DNA from: a virus
Virus record (IMG/VR): IMGVR_UViG_3300015263_000347
Span: 1-22,914 of that record
Direction: 5' to 3' (one strand)
DNA length: 22,914 nucleotides
In this document: positions 12,147 through 19,561 of the stretch, one piece after another
Layout: each line of letters begins with the position of its first letter
Numbering within the stretch: the stretch's first letter is position 1
Made by a program: the position numbers and the translations under genes
Notes under the pieces: generated by a model
Databases searched by the model: none
The model's input: the letters and a program-made list of their open reading frames with translations, nothing else
Told to the model about the DNA's origin: nothing

Positions 12147-14497
12147 TGGCAGACAACTACTTGGAAGAGATCGAGGACGATCCCATCAAGACCTCGAAGG
12201 TGGGTGGGGTGACCATCTCACAGGACGGGGAGGATATCGTATACGACGATGGTTCGGAATCCATGGAGGAGACCGAGAGCGAGCACGACGACAACCTTGC
12301 GGAGTACATGACACCCAGCGACCGCGTGGCCCTAGGCCAGCGCCTGATCGACATGGTGGATGCCGACAAGGAAACCCGAAAGGATTGGGAAAAGCGGCTC
12401 CTGAGAGGCTTGGAGATCATCGGCCTTGAAGACGTTCCCAGTGGATCGGAAGCGTTTGATGGCGCAAGTTCGGTTACGCACCCAGCAATCGCTGAAGCAA
12501 TGGTTCGGTTCCAAGCCAATGCTATGGAGGAGATTTTCCCGGCCGAGGGGCCCGTCAAGACAAAGGTGGTAGGCAAGTCCACACCCGAGAAGGTCGATCA
12601 GGCCGACCGGGTCCAGAACTTCATGAACTACCAGCTCGTCAACGAGGACGACGAGTACTTCGAGCATACAGACCAGATGCTCATGTATCTGCCGTACGCC
12701 GGCAGCGCATTCAAGAAGGTCTACTACGACATCACCGAGGGAAAGTCCCTCATTCGCTTCATCGATGGCGAGCACCTGATCGTTCCGTACGACGCCACAT
12801 CTTTGGCCAAGTGCCCGCGCTACACCCACTGGTACAACATCAGCGGAAACGAGCTGAACCAGAAGATCGAGAGCGGAGAGTTCATCGAGCCTGACAACCT
12901 GAGCCCGGACGGCACCGCGGAAGCGGCCGACGAGGGCAAGGAGATGAAGGACAAGTCCGACAGTGTCCAGCCGTCCCGGTTCGAGGAGGACGTGAACTAC
13001 GAGCTGTACGAGGTTCACATCGAGATCGTCCTAGACCAGTTCGACAAGCCGGCCGGCACGGACGAGTTCCCGGTTGCACCTCCGTACGTCATCACCGTGG
13101 AGAAGGACAGCGGTGAGGTCCTTGCGATCCGCAGGCTGTGGGACGAGGAGGACGAGAAGCGCAGGAAGCAGGTGCATTTCGTGCACTACAAGTTCCTGCC
13201 GGGTCTTGGCTTCTACGGATGGGGCTACCTGCACATCATCGGCGCGCTCGGTAAGGCCGCCTCCGGAGCGCTTCGTGCGGTGCTGGACGGTTCCGCAACG
13301 TCATCCCTGCAGGGTGGCTTCAAGTCCAAGGAATCGAAGATAGCCGGCGAGTTCGTGTTCACTCCGGGTACGTGGAAGGACGTGGACATGACCGCGGAGG
13401 ACCTCGCGAAGTCGTTCTACACGCCGCCATTCAAGGAGCCATCGCCAGCCCTGTTCAAGACCCTCGAATTGCTGGTCAACGGAATCGAGCGGTTCAGCTC
13501 AACCACCGAGGCCATGACTGGGGCCGGGGACAACAAGGGTCCCGTTGGCACCACGCTTGCGCTTATCGAGCAGGGGTCGAAGATTTACTCCGGCATCCAC
13601 AAGCGCATGCACAAGGCCGCCATGATCGAGTTCAGGCTGCTGGCCAAGCTCAACTACAAGTACATGGCGGACGAGTATCCGTACGAGGTTGACAGCGAGG
13701 ACAAGCACGTCCTGCGTAGCGACTTCGACGGCAGGGTGGATGTTATCCCGGTCAGCGACCCGAACATCTACTCCAACGTCCAGCGCATGGCTCAGGCTCA
13801 GGGCGTCATGGAACTCATTGACCGAGGAGGCTCCCTGTACGACGAGGAGGCCCGCCGGGAGGCGCACCGTGACATGCTCAAGGCAATGCGCACCCCCGAT
13901 CCGGATCGGTTCCTGCCGCGCAAGCGCGTGCGTAGGGTCGATCCCGTAACTGAGAATCAAACTCTTTTGACCGGCGGATCAGCCAAGGCGTTCATCGAGC
14001 AGGACCACGATGCCCACATGAAGGTGCACGGGATGTTCCTCATGGAGGTTCAGGGCATGGGTCTGGACGAGCAGATGCTTCAGGCGTTCATGCTGAGCAT
14101 GCAGGCCCACATCGCGGAGCACTATGCCCACGCCTACAGGCTGCGCGTCGAGCAGGAGCTTGGGGCAGAGCTGCCGCCAACAGACTTCACCGACAACCGT
14201 GACGCGGAAGATATGCCTATCGAGATCGATAATGCTGTTGCCAGAGCTGTGGCAGCGAACGTAGCTCCGCCTCCTCCCCCTCAGGGCCCTCAGGACGAGC
14301 AGGCCATGAAGGAAGAGGAGCATCAGCAGAAGATGCGTCACGACGACGAGCAGCATCAGCAAAAGATGAAGTTCGCCGAGGACGAACACAGCCAGAAGAT
14401 GAAGTTCGAGGCAGAGGATGCCGAGCAGGGTCATCGCAAGAAGGTGGCCGACAATCTGCTGGATACCGCCAACAGGGCTTCGAAGCTGGAGGGGTAG
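12146..14497 (+). CDS. Portal protein (P22-size)
   Basis: This encodes 783 residues. The portal is the dodecameric ring at one capsid vertex through which DNA is packaged, and to which tail parts attach. Recognisable portal features are the N-terminal helical part (ADKETRKDWEKRLLRGLEII), EAFDGASSVTHPAIAEAMVR (DNA-side wing region), YAGSAFKKVYYDITEGK, the stem-like FYGWGYLHIIGALGKAASGA, and TTEAMTGAGDNKGPVGTTLA. Its length is close to the P22 portal (725). The C-terminus has a proline run (PPPPPQGPQ) and then three 11-residue repeats (residues 726-758), probably helical barrel or coiled coil. Acidic, likely disordered N-terminus. It follows the 89-residue gene by TAATG overlap. Confidence 0.9.
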   Translation: MADNYLEEIEDDPIKTSKVGGVTISQDGEDIVYDDGSESMEETESEHDDNLAEYMTPSDRVALGQRLIDMVDADKETRKDWEKRLLRGLEIIGLEDVPSGSEAFDGASSVTHPAIAEAMVRFQANAMEEIFPAEGPVKTKVVGKSTPEKVDQADRVQNFMNYQLVNEDDEYFEHTDQMLMYLPYAGSAFKKVYYDITEGKSLIRFIDGEHLIVPYDATSLAKCPRYTHWYNISGNELNQKIESGEFIEPDNLSPDGTAEAADEGKEMKDKSDSVQPSRFEEDVNYELYEVHIEIVLDQFDKPAGTDEFPVAPPYVITVEKDSGEVLAIRRLWDEEDEKRRKQVHFVHYKFLPGLGFYGWGYLHIIGALGKAASGALRAVLDGSATSSLQGGFKSKESKIAGEFVFTPGTWKDVDMTAEDLAKSFYTPPFKEPSPALFKTLELLVNGIERFSSTTEAMTGAGDNKGPVGTTLALIEQGSKIYSGIHKRMHKAAMIEFRLLAKLNYKYMADEYPYEVDSEDKHVLRSDFDGRVDVIPVSDPNIYSNVQRMAQAQGVMELIDRGGSLYDEEARREAHRDMLKAMRTPDPDRFLPRKRVRRVDPVTENQTLLTGGSAKAFIEQDHDAHMKVHGMFLMEVQGMGLDEQMLQAFMLSMQAHIAEHYAHAYRLRVEQELGAELPPTDFTDNRDAEDMPIEIDNAVARAVAANVAPPPPPQGPQDEQAMKEEEHQQKMRHDDEQHQQKMKFAEDEHSQKMKFEAEDAEQGHRKKVADNLLDTANRASKLEG
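14321..14419 (+). repeat. Three 33-base tandem repeats in the portal 3' end
   Basis: Units begin at 14321, 14354 and 14387, spaced exactly 33 bases. They encode HQQKMRHDDEQ, HQQKMKFAEDE and HSQKMKFEAED, so each unit is 11 residues (a hendecad). The DNA is diverged between units, so the repeat is kept at protein level rather than being a recent expansion. The expected structure is a long helix or coiled coil. Confidence 0.85.
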
Positions 14498-14500
14498 GTC

Positions 14501-14719
14501 ATGGGCTCATCTCCGGCTGAGGTCAGGGCCGCCCGAGCGTATCTACGGAAGCGCGACATCACCACCAAGGAGGTGCCTCCGCGGAAGTTCGCGAACGCCA
14601 GCAAGGAGCTGGACAAGAGCTTCGGCGAGACCCTTCGATACCTGATGGTGTTGCGCTCCGGCGGCCAGAATCAGTCGCTGGAGAGGCGTGAGAATATCCG
14701 CCAAGAGGCGGAGAAATAA
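14501..14719 (+). CDS. Small basic protein after the portal
   Basis: This encodes 72 residues, starting three bases after the portal stop with GGAGGGGTAGGTC upstream. It is basic and helical (SPAEVRAARAYLRKRDITTK, then PPRKFANASKELDKSFGETL and an RREN tail), with no cysteine and no membrane segment. Similar small proteins often sit beside portal genes in environmental podovirus-like phages, but none has a role I can name. A 6-base hairpin (TCCGCC at 14697-14702, GGCGGA at 14707-14712) lies in its last codons, followed by an A/T-rich stretch; it may be a weak terminator. Confidence 0.65.
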   Translation: MGSSPAEVRAARAYLRKRDITTKEVPPRKFANASKELDKSFGETLRYLMVLRSGGQNQSLERRENIRQEAEK

Positions 14720-14720
14720 T

Positions 14721-14729
14721 TGCTATAGT
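14721..14729 (+). promoter_or_regulatory. Extended -10 promoter candidate
   Basis: TGCTATAGT fits the extended -10 pattern (TG, one base, TATAGT) with one mismatch from TATAAT. No -35 is visible. It lies in the 33-base gap before the gene at 14753, right after the small hairpin at 14697-14712, and could restart transcription for the co-chaperonin block. This rests on pattern only. Confidence 0.35.
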
Positions 14730-14752
14730 GCGCAAAATGCTGGGAGGCATCA

Positions 14753-14983
14753 ATGACGATACAAAGCTTTTCTGGGGTGTCATGGCTACATGATCGCCTG
14801 ATCCAGATACTGGACGAGCGCGCAACGACTCTCGCTGAGGGTGTCGCTAACGGCGTTCCAGAGGCCGAATACAGGCAGTTCGTTGGGCGCTACCGTGAGT
14901 GCAAGCGCTTTCGAGATGACGTGATACCGGAACTGTTTATCGAGTTCTACAAGAGCGACGAGGACGAGGAGGACGACGAGTGA
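14753..14983 (+). CDS. Small acidic-tailed hypothetical protein
   Basis: This encodes 76 residues with a good ribosome site (TGGGAGGCATCA). The body is helical (SWLHDRLIQILDERATTLAE, GVPEAEYRQFVGRYRECKRF, IPELFIEFYK) and the end is an acidic run (SDEDEEDDE). One cysteine; no membrane segment. The acidic codons overlap the purine-rich ribosome site of the next gene, and the stop overlaps the GTG of the co-chaperonin by four bases, so translation is probably coupled. A size and shape like this is common beside phage head genes; function unknown. Confidence 0.7.
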   Translation: MTIQSFSGVSWLHDRLIQILDERATTLAEGVANGVPEAEYRQFVGRYRECKRFRDDVIPELFIEFYKSDEDEEDDE

Positions 14984-15357
14984 GTTCTGACTACGTACCC
15001 ATCCCGGTTGGATGGAAGGTCATCATAGAGCCCAAGCAGGGCGTTACTGTCACTGAGGCAGGTATTGACATCAGCGTCACGGTAGAGTCTCAGGAACACC
15101 TGATCTACCTCGGCAAGATCGTCGCCATGGGAGAGGCTGCGTTCATGGCCAGCACCAAGGGCGGGATCGACATGTCCAAGTGGGAGCGCAGGCCGCAGGT
15201 TGGTGACTACGTCATTTATTCTCCGTACGGTGGAATCCGGATACGCCGTACCGAGCGTGACGGAAAGAAACGTCCGATCCTGCTCCTGTTCAACGACACC
15301 GACATTCACGCCATCATCGATGACCCCGACAAGTACTTCTCGTGGGTTGACGCATAG
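14980..15357 (+). CDS. GroES-like co-chaperonin (Cpn10)
   Basis: This encodes 125 residues from a GTG at 14980 with AGGAGG just upstream. The fold pattern follows GroES: opening IPVGWKVIIEPK, a mobile-loop-like GIDISVTVES with I-D-I in place of the GroEL-binding I-V-L, then LIYLGKIVAMGE, PQVGDYVIYSPYGGIRI and the end ILLLFNDTDIHAIID. GroES itself is 97 residues; the extra length lies in an insert (about 52-68) and a C-terminal tail. T4 gp31 replaces GroES so that host GroEL can fold the T4 capsid protein. The same role for this capsid, whose gene lies 2.4 kb downstream, is inferred. No GroEL gene is in the window. Confidence 0.85.
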   Translation: MSSDYVPIPVGWKVIIEPKQGVTVTEAGIDISVTVESQEHLIYLGKIVAMGEAAFMASTKGGIDMSKWERRPQVGDYVIYSPYGGIRIRRTERDGKKRPILLLFNDTDIHAIIDDPDKYFSWVDA

Positions 15358-15389
15358 TTTTGATTGGCGTCAATAACTATCATTTTCAG

Positions 15390-15419
15390 TTGCAGACGTA
15401 AGTATTTTTAAGGTCTAAT
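15390..15419 (+). promoter_or_regulatory. Sigma-70-like promoter before the scaffold gene
   Basis: The 115-base gap 15358-15472 is A/T-richer than its surroundings. TTGCAG (15390-15395) and TCTAAT (15414-15419) are separated by 18 bases, a fair host-type promoter. Transcription would start near 15426, giving a leader of about 47 bases with a small hairpin (CGGA/TCCG) ahead of the GGAGGACAAC ribosome site. No strong terminator is visible in the gap. Support is pattern only. Confidence 0.4.
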
Positions 15420-15472
15420 ACACCTGCTACCCCGATAAGGGCTGGCGACACGGACTTGATCCGGAGGACAAC

Positions 15473-16510
15473 ATGGGTAAGAAGTACGCTATAGAGTCCC
15501 AGTTTGAGGACTTGCATGGCCAACCTGATGAAGATCAGGACCTCGAAGTGGACCTCGATTCTGATAACCCGATCATAAGGGCAGCTCTCGACGGCGTGGA
15601 CGATGACTGGCAGCCGCCAGCAAAGGACGAAGCCGACGATGAGGACGAGGAAGACGACGAACTCGAAGAAGAAGGGGACGACGAAGACGACGAGTCAGAC
15701 GAGGACGATGAGTCCGAGGAAGAAGACGAGGACGACGACGGGTCCGAAGAAGAAGACGAGGACGACGAGGACGAGAAGTACAGCAAGAAAGTCCAGAAAC
15801 GGATCGACCGTGAAAGGCAGCTTCGAAAAGAGGTGGAACAGGCGTCCGAGAGACGCATTCGCCGAATGGAGAAGAAGCTCGAACTCAGAGACGCGAAGGA
15901 CGAGTTCCGCGAAGAAAAGCGGAAGCTGGAAGACAAGCTCGTTGCGCTGCGCAAGAAAAAAGCCGAGGCCATCGAAGAGCAGGACACCGAAGCCCAGCTT
16001 ACCATTGACGATGAAATCCTCGATGTAAGAGCTGAAATCCAGAAGGGCGAGTCCAAGCTTGAGACCCTCGAAAAGGAACTGGAGAAAGACGACCCGCGTG
16101 ACGACGGCGGCACAACACCCCCGAAAGGCATGCAATGGTTGGGCAAGTATCCGCAGTTCCACTCAGACGAGAAGTTCCGAAACGCAGTGCTTCGTGCCGA
16201 CAGGTCGGTTGCCGACTTGGGCTATGACAAGAACACCGACGAGTACTACGAGAAGATCGAAGAAATCGTCAGACCCCTGTTCCCCAAGATCGTGAAGCGC
16301 AAGGTTAAAATTGCCAAGGGCAAAACGAAACGGAGGAAACCAGCAGTGGGCGGTAGTCAGAAACCCGGCACGAAACAGACCCGCAAGACCTCGCAGCGTC
16401 GAGGAAAGGTTCGCCTTACCAAGGCCGACCAAGCAAATATGCGGACGTTCGGAATGGACCCAACCAACCCTGAGCACGTAAAGCACTGGGTTGAGAACAG
16501 AAGCGAGTAA
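15473..16510 (+). CDS. Acidic scaffold-like protein
   Basis: This encodes 345 residues with a strong ribosome site (CCGGAGGACAAC). Four zones are clear: a short N-terminus, a nearly pure Asp/Glu tract (about 50-103), a long charged coiled coil (about 105-205, with KLEDKLVALRKKKAEAIEEQ), a compact part (PPKGMQWLGKYPQFHSDEKF, about 220-265) and a very basic tail (about 268-320, KRKVKIAKGKTKRRK). Phage scaffolds are helical, charged, and lie just before the capsid gene, as here; they guide shell assembly and then leave. The basic tail would suit binding to the acidic inner face of the capsid or to nucleic acid. Scaffold is the best call; a head-internal protein is an alternative. Confidence 0.7.
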   Translation: MGKKYAIESQFEDLHGQPDEDQDLEVDLDSDNPIIRAALDGVDDDWQPPAKDEADDEDEEDDELEEEGDDEDDESDEDDESEEEDEDDDGSEEEDEDDEDEKYSKKVQKRIDRERQLRKEVEQASERRIRRMEKKLELRDAKDEFREEKRKLEDKLVALRKKKAEAIEEQDTEAQLTIDDEILDVRAEIQKGESKLETLEKELEKDDPRDDGGTTPPKGMQWLGKYPQFHSDEKFRNAVLRADRSVADLGYDKNTDEYYEKIEEIVRPLFPKIVKRKVKIAKGKTKRRKPAVGGSQKPGTKQTRKTSQRRGKVRLTKADQANMRTFGMDPTNPEHVKHWVENRSE

Positions 16511-16513
16511 CCC

Positions 16514-17116
16514 ATGGCAGTCACAAAGGCAGAAAGGCGTGCCGCCGGAAAGAAGGCAGCACAGACTCGGGAAAAGAATCGCCTCATCGAGAAGTCCAAG
16601 GAAGAGGACGTGCATGAGGTCGAGCAACCCGATGAGGGCAGGACATCGCACAAGGATGCGTTGGCTGCCTACGGGCTCTCCCGCGATTCCATCGCGGACG
16701 GCTGGGAGAAGCCCAACGATTTGGATGCACCCCCTTGCAGATCGGGGTACACCCAGCGATGGGTTCGCATGCGCCTCGGTAATCAGGAGGACGCAAAGAA
16801 CACCATCAAGATGTTCAGGCAAGGATGGTTGCCGCGCCCACTGGAAACAGTACCGGACGGCTTTTTACCACCGACCATCCGCCACGCCAAACTTGGCGAT
16901 GTAATCGGTGTAGACGACCTCATCTTGTGCGAAATGCCACTTGAGAAGGCCCGTCAGCGAAACGCCTACTATCAGTCGCGTATGGATCGAATGATAGAGG
17001 GTATCGAGAATGATATCCGCAAGGTGGATCGCCACGGCCCTCGTATCGACATGACAAACAAGACACGCGTTACCAAGCGCCGGTTGCGGATTCCCGACGA
17101 CCCAGCTGAGGACTAG
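16514..17116 (+). CDS. Conserved head-region protein of unknown function
   Basis: This encodes 200 residues, three bases after the scaffold stop. It has a basic N-terminus (TKAERRAAGKKAAQTREKNR), a middle with QRWVRMRLGNQEDAKNTIKM and FRQGWLPRPLE, then LILCEMPLEKARQRNAYYQS and a helical end. The combination of RWVR, GW and LC-x-MP followed by RNAYY is one I recall from proteins placed between scaffold and capsid genes in marine podovirus-like phages, where it has no proven role. It is probably involved in head assembly or is a virion component. There is no signal peptide. It is followed by a hairpin that may limit read-through. Confidence 0.65.
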   Translation: MAVTKAERRAAGKKAAQTREKNRLIEKSKEEDVHEVEQPDEGRTSHKDALAAYGLSRDSIADGWEKPNDLDAPPCRSGYTQRWVRMRLGNQEDAKNTIKMFRQGWLPRPLETVPDGFLPPTIRHAKLGDVIGVDDLILCEMPLEKARQRNAYYQSRMDRMIEGIENDIRKVDRHGPRIDMTNKTRVTKRRLRIPDDPAED

Positions 17117-17130
17117 CCCCGCATTCTCAT

Positions 17131-17156
17131 GACGGGGTTGGCTCACCAGCCCCGTC
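17131..17156 (+). terminator. Hairpin between head-assembly and capsid genes
   Basis: GACGGGGTTGG (17131-17141) and CCAGCCCCGTC (17146-17156) form an 11-pair stem with one G-U pair and a CTCA loop, followed by AGTTTCTCTC, a short weak T tract. It may be a partial Rho-independent terminator. An upstream CCCCG (17117-17121) could pair instead with CGGGG (17133-17137), giving two exclusive folds. The remaining gap (to 17198) holds only the ribosome site (TAGGAG). Confidence 0.6.
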
Positions 17157-17198
17157 AGTTTCTCTCCGGCATGTCTCAACCATGTAGGAGAACTGAGA

Positions 17199-17780
17199 AT
17201 GTCATTCACTCTCAACTTCAACGGAGCCCGCGGGTTCCAGCCCTACCAAGCCCAGAACGGCACACCGATGCGCGTTGTGGAGTACCCGATCTTGGGTACC
17301 TACGGCACGAAAATCCATCGTGGTGGACCGGTCGAACTGAACACGGACGGCACGATCATCGTTGCCGCAAACGTGGACTCGACCATCCTCGGTGTCTTCG
17401 ACGGCTGCGAGTATGTCGATTCGCAGGGCAACGTCATCTTCTCTCCGTACTGGCCGGCGCCGGGTGCCGTCAAGACTGGCACAACGCCGAAGGCTCGTGT
17501 TTACGAAGCGCAGGGCGCACTGTTCCTCGCAACGTTCGATGAAGCCATCGCTCAGGCGGATGTGGGTGAATTCTTCACGCTGACGGCTTTCTCCGGTGGA
17601 TCAGATACCACTGGTCAGTCCAGCATCCAAGTCGACGGCAACACGAACGGTACGTCCGTGGTCGATAAGGCTGTTGTCCTGCGTCGGATTCCTGACATTC
17701 TGGGCGCGACCAATCAGGGCGTTGTCCAGTTCATTCGCGTAACCAACCCGCAGACCTACGTCTGGCCGGCTACCGCGTAA
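17199..17780 (+). CDS. Capsid decoration-like virion protein
   Basis: This encodes 193 residues with a good ribosome site (GTAGGAGAACTGAG). It is beta-rich and neutral: GTPMRVVEYPILGTYGTKIH, GGPVELNTDGTIIVAANVDS, then ILGVFDGCEYVDSQGN and ARVYEAQGALFLATFDE. This order (early small strand, a V-x-L-x-x-DG turn, ILGVF, then a late VRF-type strand) is typical of small head decoration proteins that sit next to capsid genes in many phages. These bind the outside of the shell and stabilise it. The gene starts 11 bases before the capsid start and shares its operon. A capsid-protomer role is unlikely because the next gene fits better. Confidence 0.68.
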   Translation: MSFTLNFNGARGFQPYQAQNGTPMRVVEYPILGTYGTKIHRGGPVELNTDGTIIVAANVDSTILGVFDGCEYVDSQGNVIFSPYWPAPGAVKTGTTPKARVYEAQGALFLATFDEAIAQADVGEFFTLTAFSGGSDTTGQSSIQVDGNTNGTSVVDKAVVLRRIPDILGATNQGVVQFIRVTNPQTYVWPATA

Positions 17781-17791
17781 GGATAATAGTC

Positions 17792-18706
17792 ATGAGTCTC
17801 AATCGCGCAGATTTCAAGAAACAGCTCCAAGACGGGCTGAACGCCGTTTTCGGTATGGCCTACAAGTCATATCCGGAAGAGTGGCGGCAGATTTTCGCCG
17901 TCGAAACCAGCAACAAGGCGTTCGAAGAGGACGTTCTGATGGCAGGTCTCGGCGCTGCCCCGGTCAAGGGTGAGGGTTCAACCATCGCCTACGACGAGGG
18001 TGCGGAATCGTACGTCGCTCGGTACAACCACGAGACAATCGCTCTCGCCTTTGCCATCACGGAAGAGGCGGAAGAGGACGGTCTGTATGGTTCTCTCGGC
18101 AGCAAGTACGCCAAGGCTCTCGCTCGCTCCCTTCAGCACACGAAGGAAGTGAAGGGTTCCAACATCCTGAACAACGGCTTCAGCGCCAGCTTCCCCGGTG
18201 GCGATGCGGTTGCACTGTTCAGCACCGCGCACCCTCTGTGGGGCGGTGGTACCCAGAGCAACAAGCTGGCAACCCCGGCTGACCTGTCGGAGGCCTCTCT
18301 CGAAGCGGCCCTGATCCAGATCGATGACTGGGTTGACGAGCGTGGCATCCCTGTGGATGTGCAGGCCAAGTGCCTTGTCATCCCGACCGACCTCCGCTAC
18401 GTCGCGCAGAGAATTCTGTTCTCCAGCGGGCGTCCCGGCACGGCCGACAACGATCCGAACGCCATGAAGGACCTCGGTTCGTTCCCGCAGGGCATCAAGG
18501 TCAACCACCGTCTGACGGACTCGGACGCGTGGTTCATCATCACGGACTGCCCCGAAGGCCTGAAGCACATGGTTCGCAAGAAAGTGAGCCGTGGCGTGGA
18601 AGGTGACTTCGAGACAGGCAACATGCGCTACAAGGCGCGTGAACGCTACAGCTTCGGCTGGTCCGATTACCGCGGAGCGTTTGGTTCCGAAGGTGCTGCT
18701 ACGTAA
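17792..18706 (+). CDS. Major capsid protein (HK97 fold)
   Basis: This encodes 304 residues, with AAGGATAATAGTC as ribosome site. It follows the Mu gpT-like/marine podovirus capsid pattern: QLQDGLNAVFGMAYKSYPEE, then FAVETSNKAFEEDVLMAGLG, EGSTIAYDEGAESYVARYNH, FAITEEAEEDGLYGSLGSKY, FSTAHPLWGGG, PTDLRYVAQRILFSSGRPGT and a closing ARERYSFGWSDYRGAFG. Several hundred copies build the icosahedral shell. It lies between the decoration-like gene and a strong hairpin, as expected for a highly expressed gene. Its length is typical of the family, and no N-terminal delta domain or maturation-protease gene is seen. Confidence 0.9.
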   Translation: MSLNRADFKKQLQDGLNAVFGMAYKSYPEEWRQIFAVETSNKAFEEDVLMAGLGAAPVKGEGSTIAYDEGAESYVARYNHETIALAFAITEEAEEDGLYGSLGSKYAKALARSLQHTKEVKGSNILNNGFSASFPGGDAVALFSTAHPLWGGGTQSNKLATPADLSEASLEAALIQIDDWVDERGIPVDVQAKCLVIPTDLRYVAQRILFSSGRPGTADNDPNAMKDLGSFPQGIKVNHRLTDSDAWFIITDCPEGLKHMVRKKVSRGVEGDFETGNMRYKARERYSFGWSDYRGAFGSEGAAT

Positions 18707-18717
18707 GCAAGCTAAGT

Positions 18718-18743
18718 CCTCGCCCCCTCAGCAGGGGGCGAGG
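18718..18743 (+). terminator. Strong hairpin after the capsid gene
   Basis: CCTCGCCCCCT (18718-18728) and AGGGGGCGAGG (18733-18743) pair perfectly over 11 bases with a CAGC loop, followed by CAATTTG, a short T run. Placed 12 bases after the capsid stop, it is probably a transcription terminator that lets capsid outnumber downstream products, or an mRNA-protecting stem. Its left arm also matches bases in the next ribosome site (GAGGACT at 18814-18820). Confidence 0.75.
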
Positions 18744-18786
18744 CAATTTGACGACCGGGGATCACCTCCCGTTCGTATTTATGTCT

Positions 18787-18805
18787 GGTCAGGTGGTGGC
18801 TGACC
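18787..18805 (+). other. Small hairpin before the 18828 gene
   Basis: GGTCAG (18787-18792) and CTGACC (18800-18805) form a perfect 6-base stem with a GTGGTGG loop, in the 121-base gap after the capsid gene. It may present the G-rich loop or space the ribosome site at 18814-18817. It is modest, and the role is unknown. Confidence 0.4.
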
Positions 18806-18827
18806 GTCCATTTGAGGACTGACGAAA

Positions 18828-19544
18828 ATGGCTGCTGATACCCACACAATCTCACACGCAACAAACCTGCGCTCGGGCGCAGCGCAGTACAACGCCGCAC
18901 TCGGTTCGGAGCGCGGTATTCCGATGAGTCCGTTGCTTCGCATCGCTCTCGGCTCACCCGTCGTGGCTGACGCGGACGGCGTCGCCGCTGCTCAGGCCGT
19001 GGCTGGCGCCGGCAACCTGACCATCAACGGCGCTCTGGCGTCGGGTGGTGCGGTTACATTCGATGTGCCCCGCAACGTGCAGATCGTCAGCGCTGGCGCT
19101 GGCGACACCACTCAGACCGCAACCTTCACCGGTACCGACGTGTACGGCGAAGCTCTGGTCGAAACCCTGTCATTCAACGGCGTTACTCCCGTACTCGGAA
19201 AGAAGGCGTTCAAGACCGTGACTCAGGTCGCGATCTCGGCCGCTCTGGCTGGTAACGGTAGCGCAGGTTCCGGTTCCGCTCTCGGTATTCCGTACCGTGT
19301 GGACGCCGGTGGCCTGATCATGGCGCACGCTGGTAGCGCGCTGGACCTGACATCGTCTGCGGTACTGGGCACGTTCGCCCCGGCCGTTACGACCAGTCCG
19401 GCCACGGCAACCACCGGCGACGTTCGTGGTACCTACACCCCGAACGCAACGCTCGATGGCGCAACCGCAATCACCCTGACAGTACAGGTCGCAAGTGTCG
19501 CAACGAAATTGGGTGCCTACGGCGTAGACCAGTACGGCGGCTAA
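18828..19544 (+). CDS. Beta-rich virion protein after the capsid
   Basis: This encodes 238 residues with GAGGACTGACG as ribosome site. It is rich in Gly, Ala and Thr, with the patterns AGAGNLTINGALASGGAVTF, DVPRNVQIVSAGAGDTTQ, FTGTDVYGEALVETLSFNG and GKKAFKTVTQVAISA. This set of motifs is familiar from small structural proteins beside phage capsid genes; they are thought to decorate the head, or to be virion proteins seen by mass spectrometry, without a defined role. It has no cysteine, signal peptide or membrane segment. It follows the post-capsid hairpin, so it is probably made at a lower level than capsid. Confidence 0.68.
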   Translation: MAADTHTISHATNLRSGAAQYNAALGSERGIPMSPLLRIALGSPVVADADGVAAAQAVAGAGNLTINGALASGGAVTFDVPRNVQIVSAGAGDTTQTATFTGTDVYGEALVETLSFNGVTPVLGKKAFKTVTQVAISAALAGNGSAGSGSALGIPYRVDAGGLIMAHAGSALDLTSSAVLGTFAPAVTTSPATATTGDVRGTYTPNATLDGATAITLTVQVASVATKLGAYGVDQYGG

Positions 19545-19561
19545 CCTAAAGGAGCCCCGTA

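Noticed and set aside
12332-13018. 228-codon minus-strand frame opposite the portal
   Set aside because: Shadow frame rich in Val and Leu; the opposite portal frame is supported by family pattern and length.
15416-15440. TAATAC start of a T7-type promoter
   Set aside because: Only the first six bases and two more match; the CACTATAGGG part is missing. The CTATAG at 14723-14728 is also alone. No single-subunit RNA polymerase gene is in the window.
15535-16146. Long serine-rich reading frame on the minus strand opposite the scaffold gene
   Set aside because: It is the complement of the Asp/Glu codon run; serine strings arise from GAC/GAG repeats read backwards. No ribosome site and no fold.
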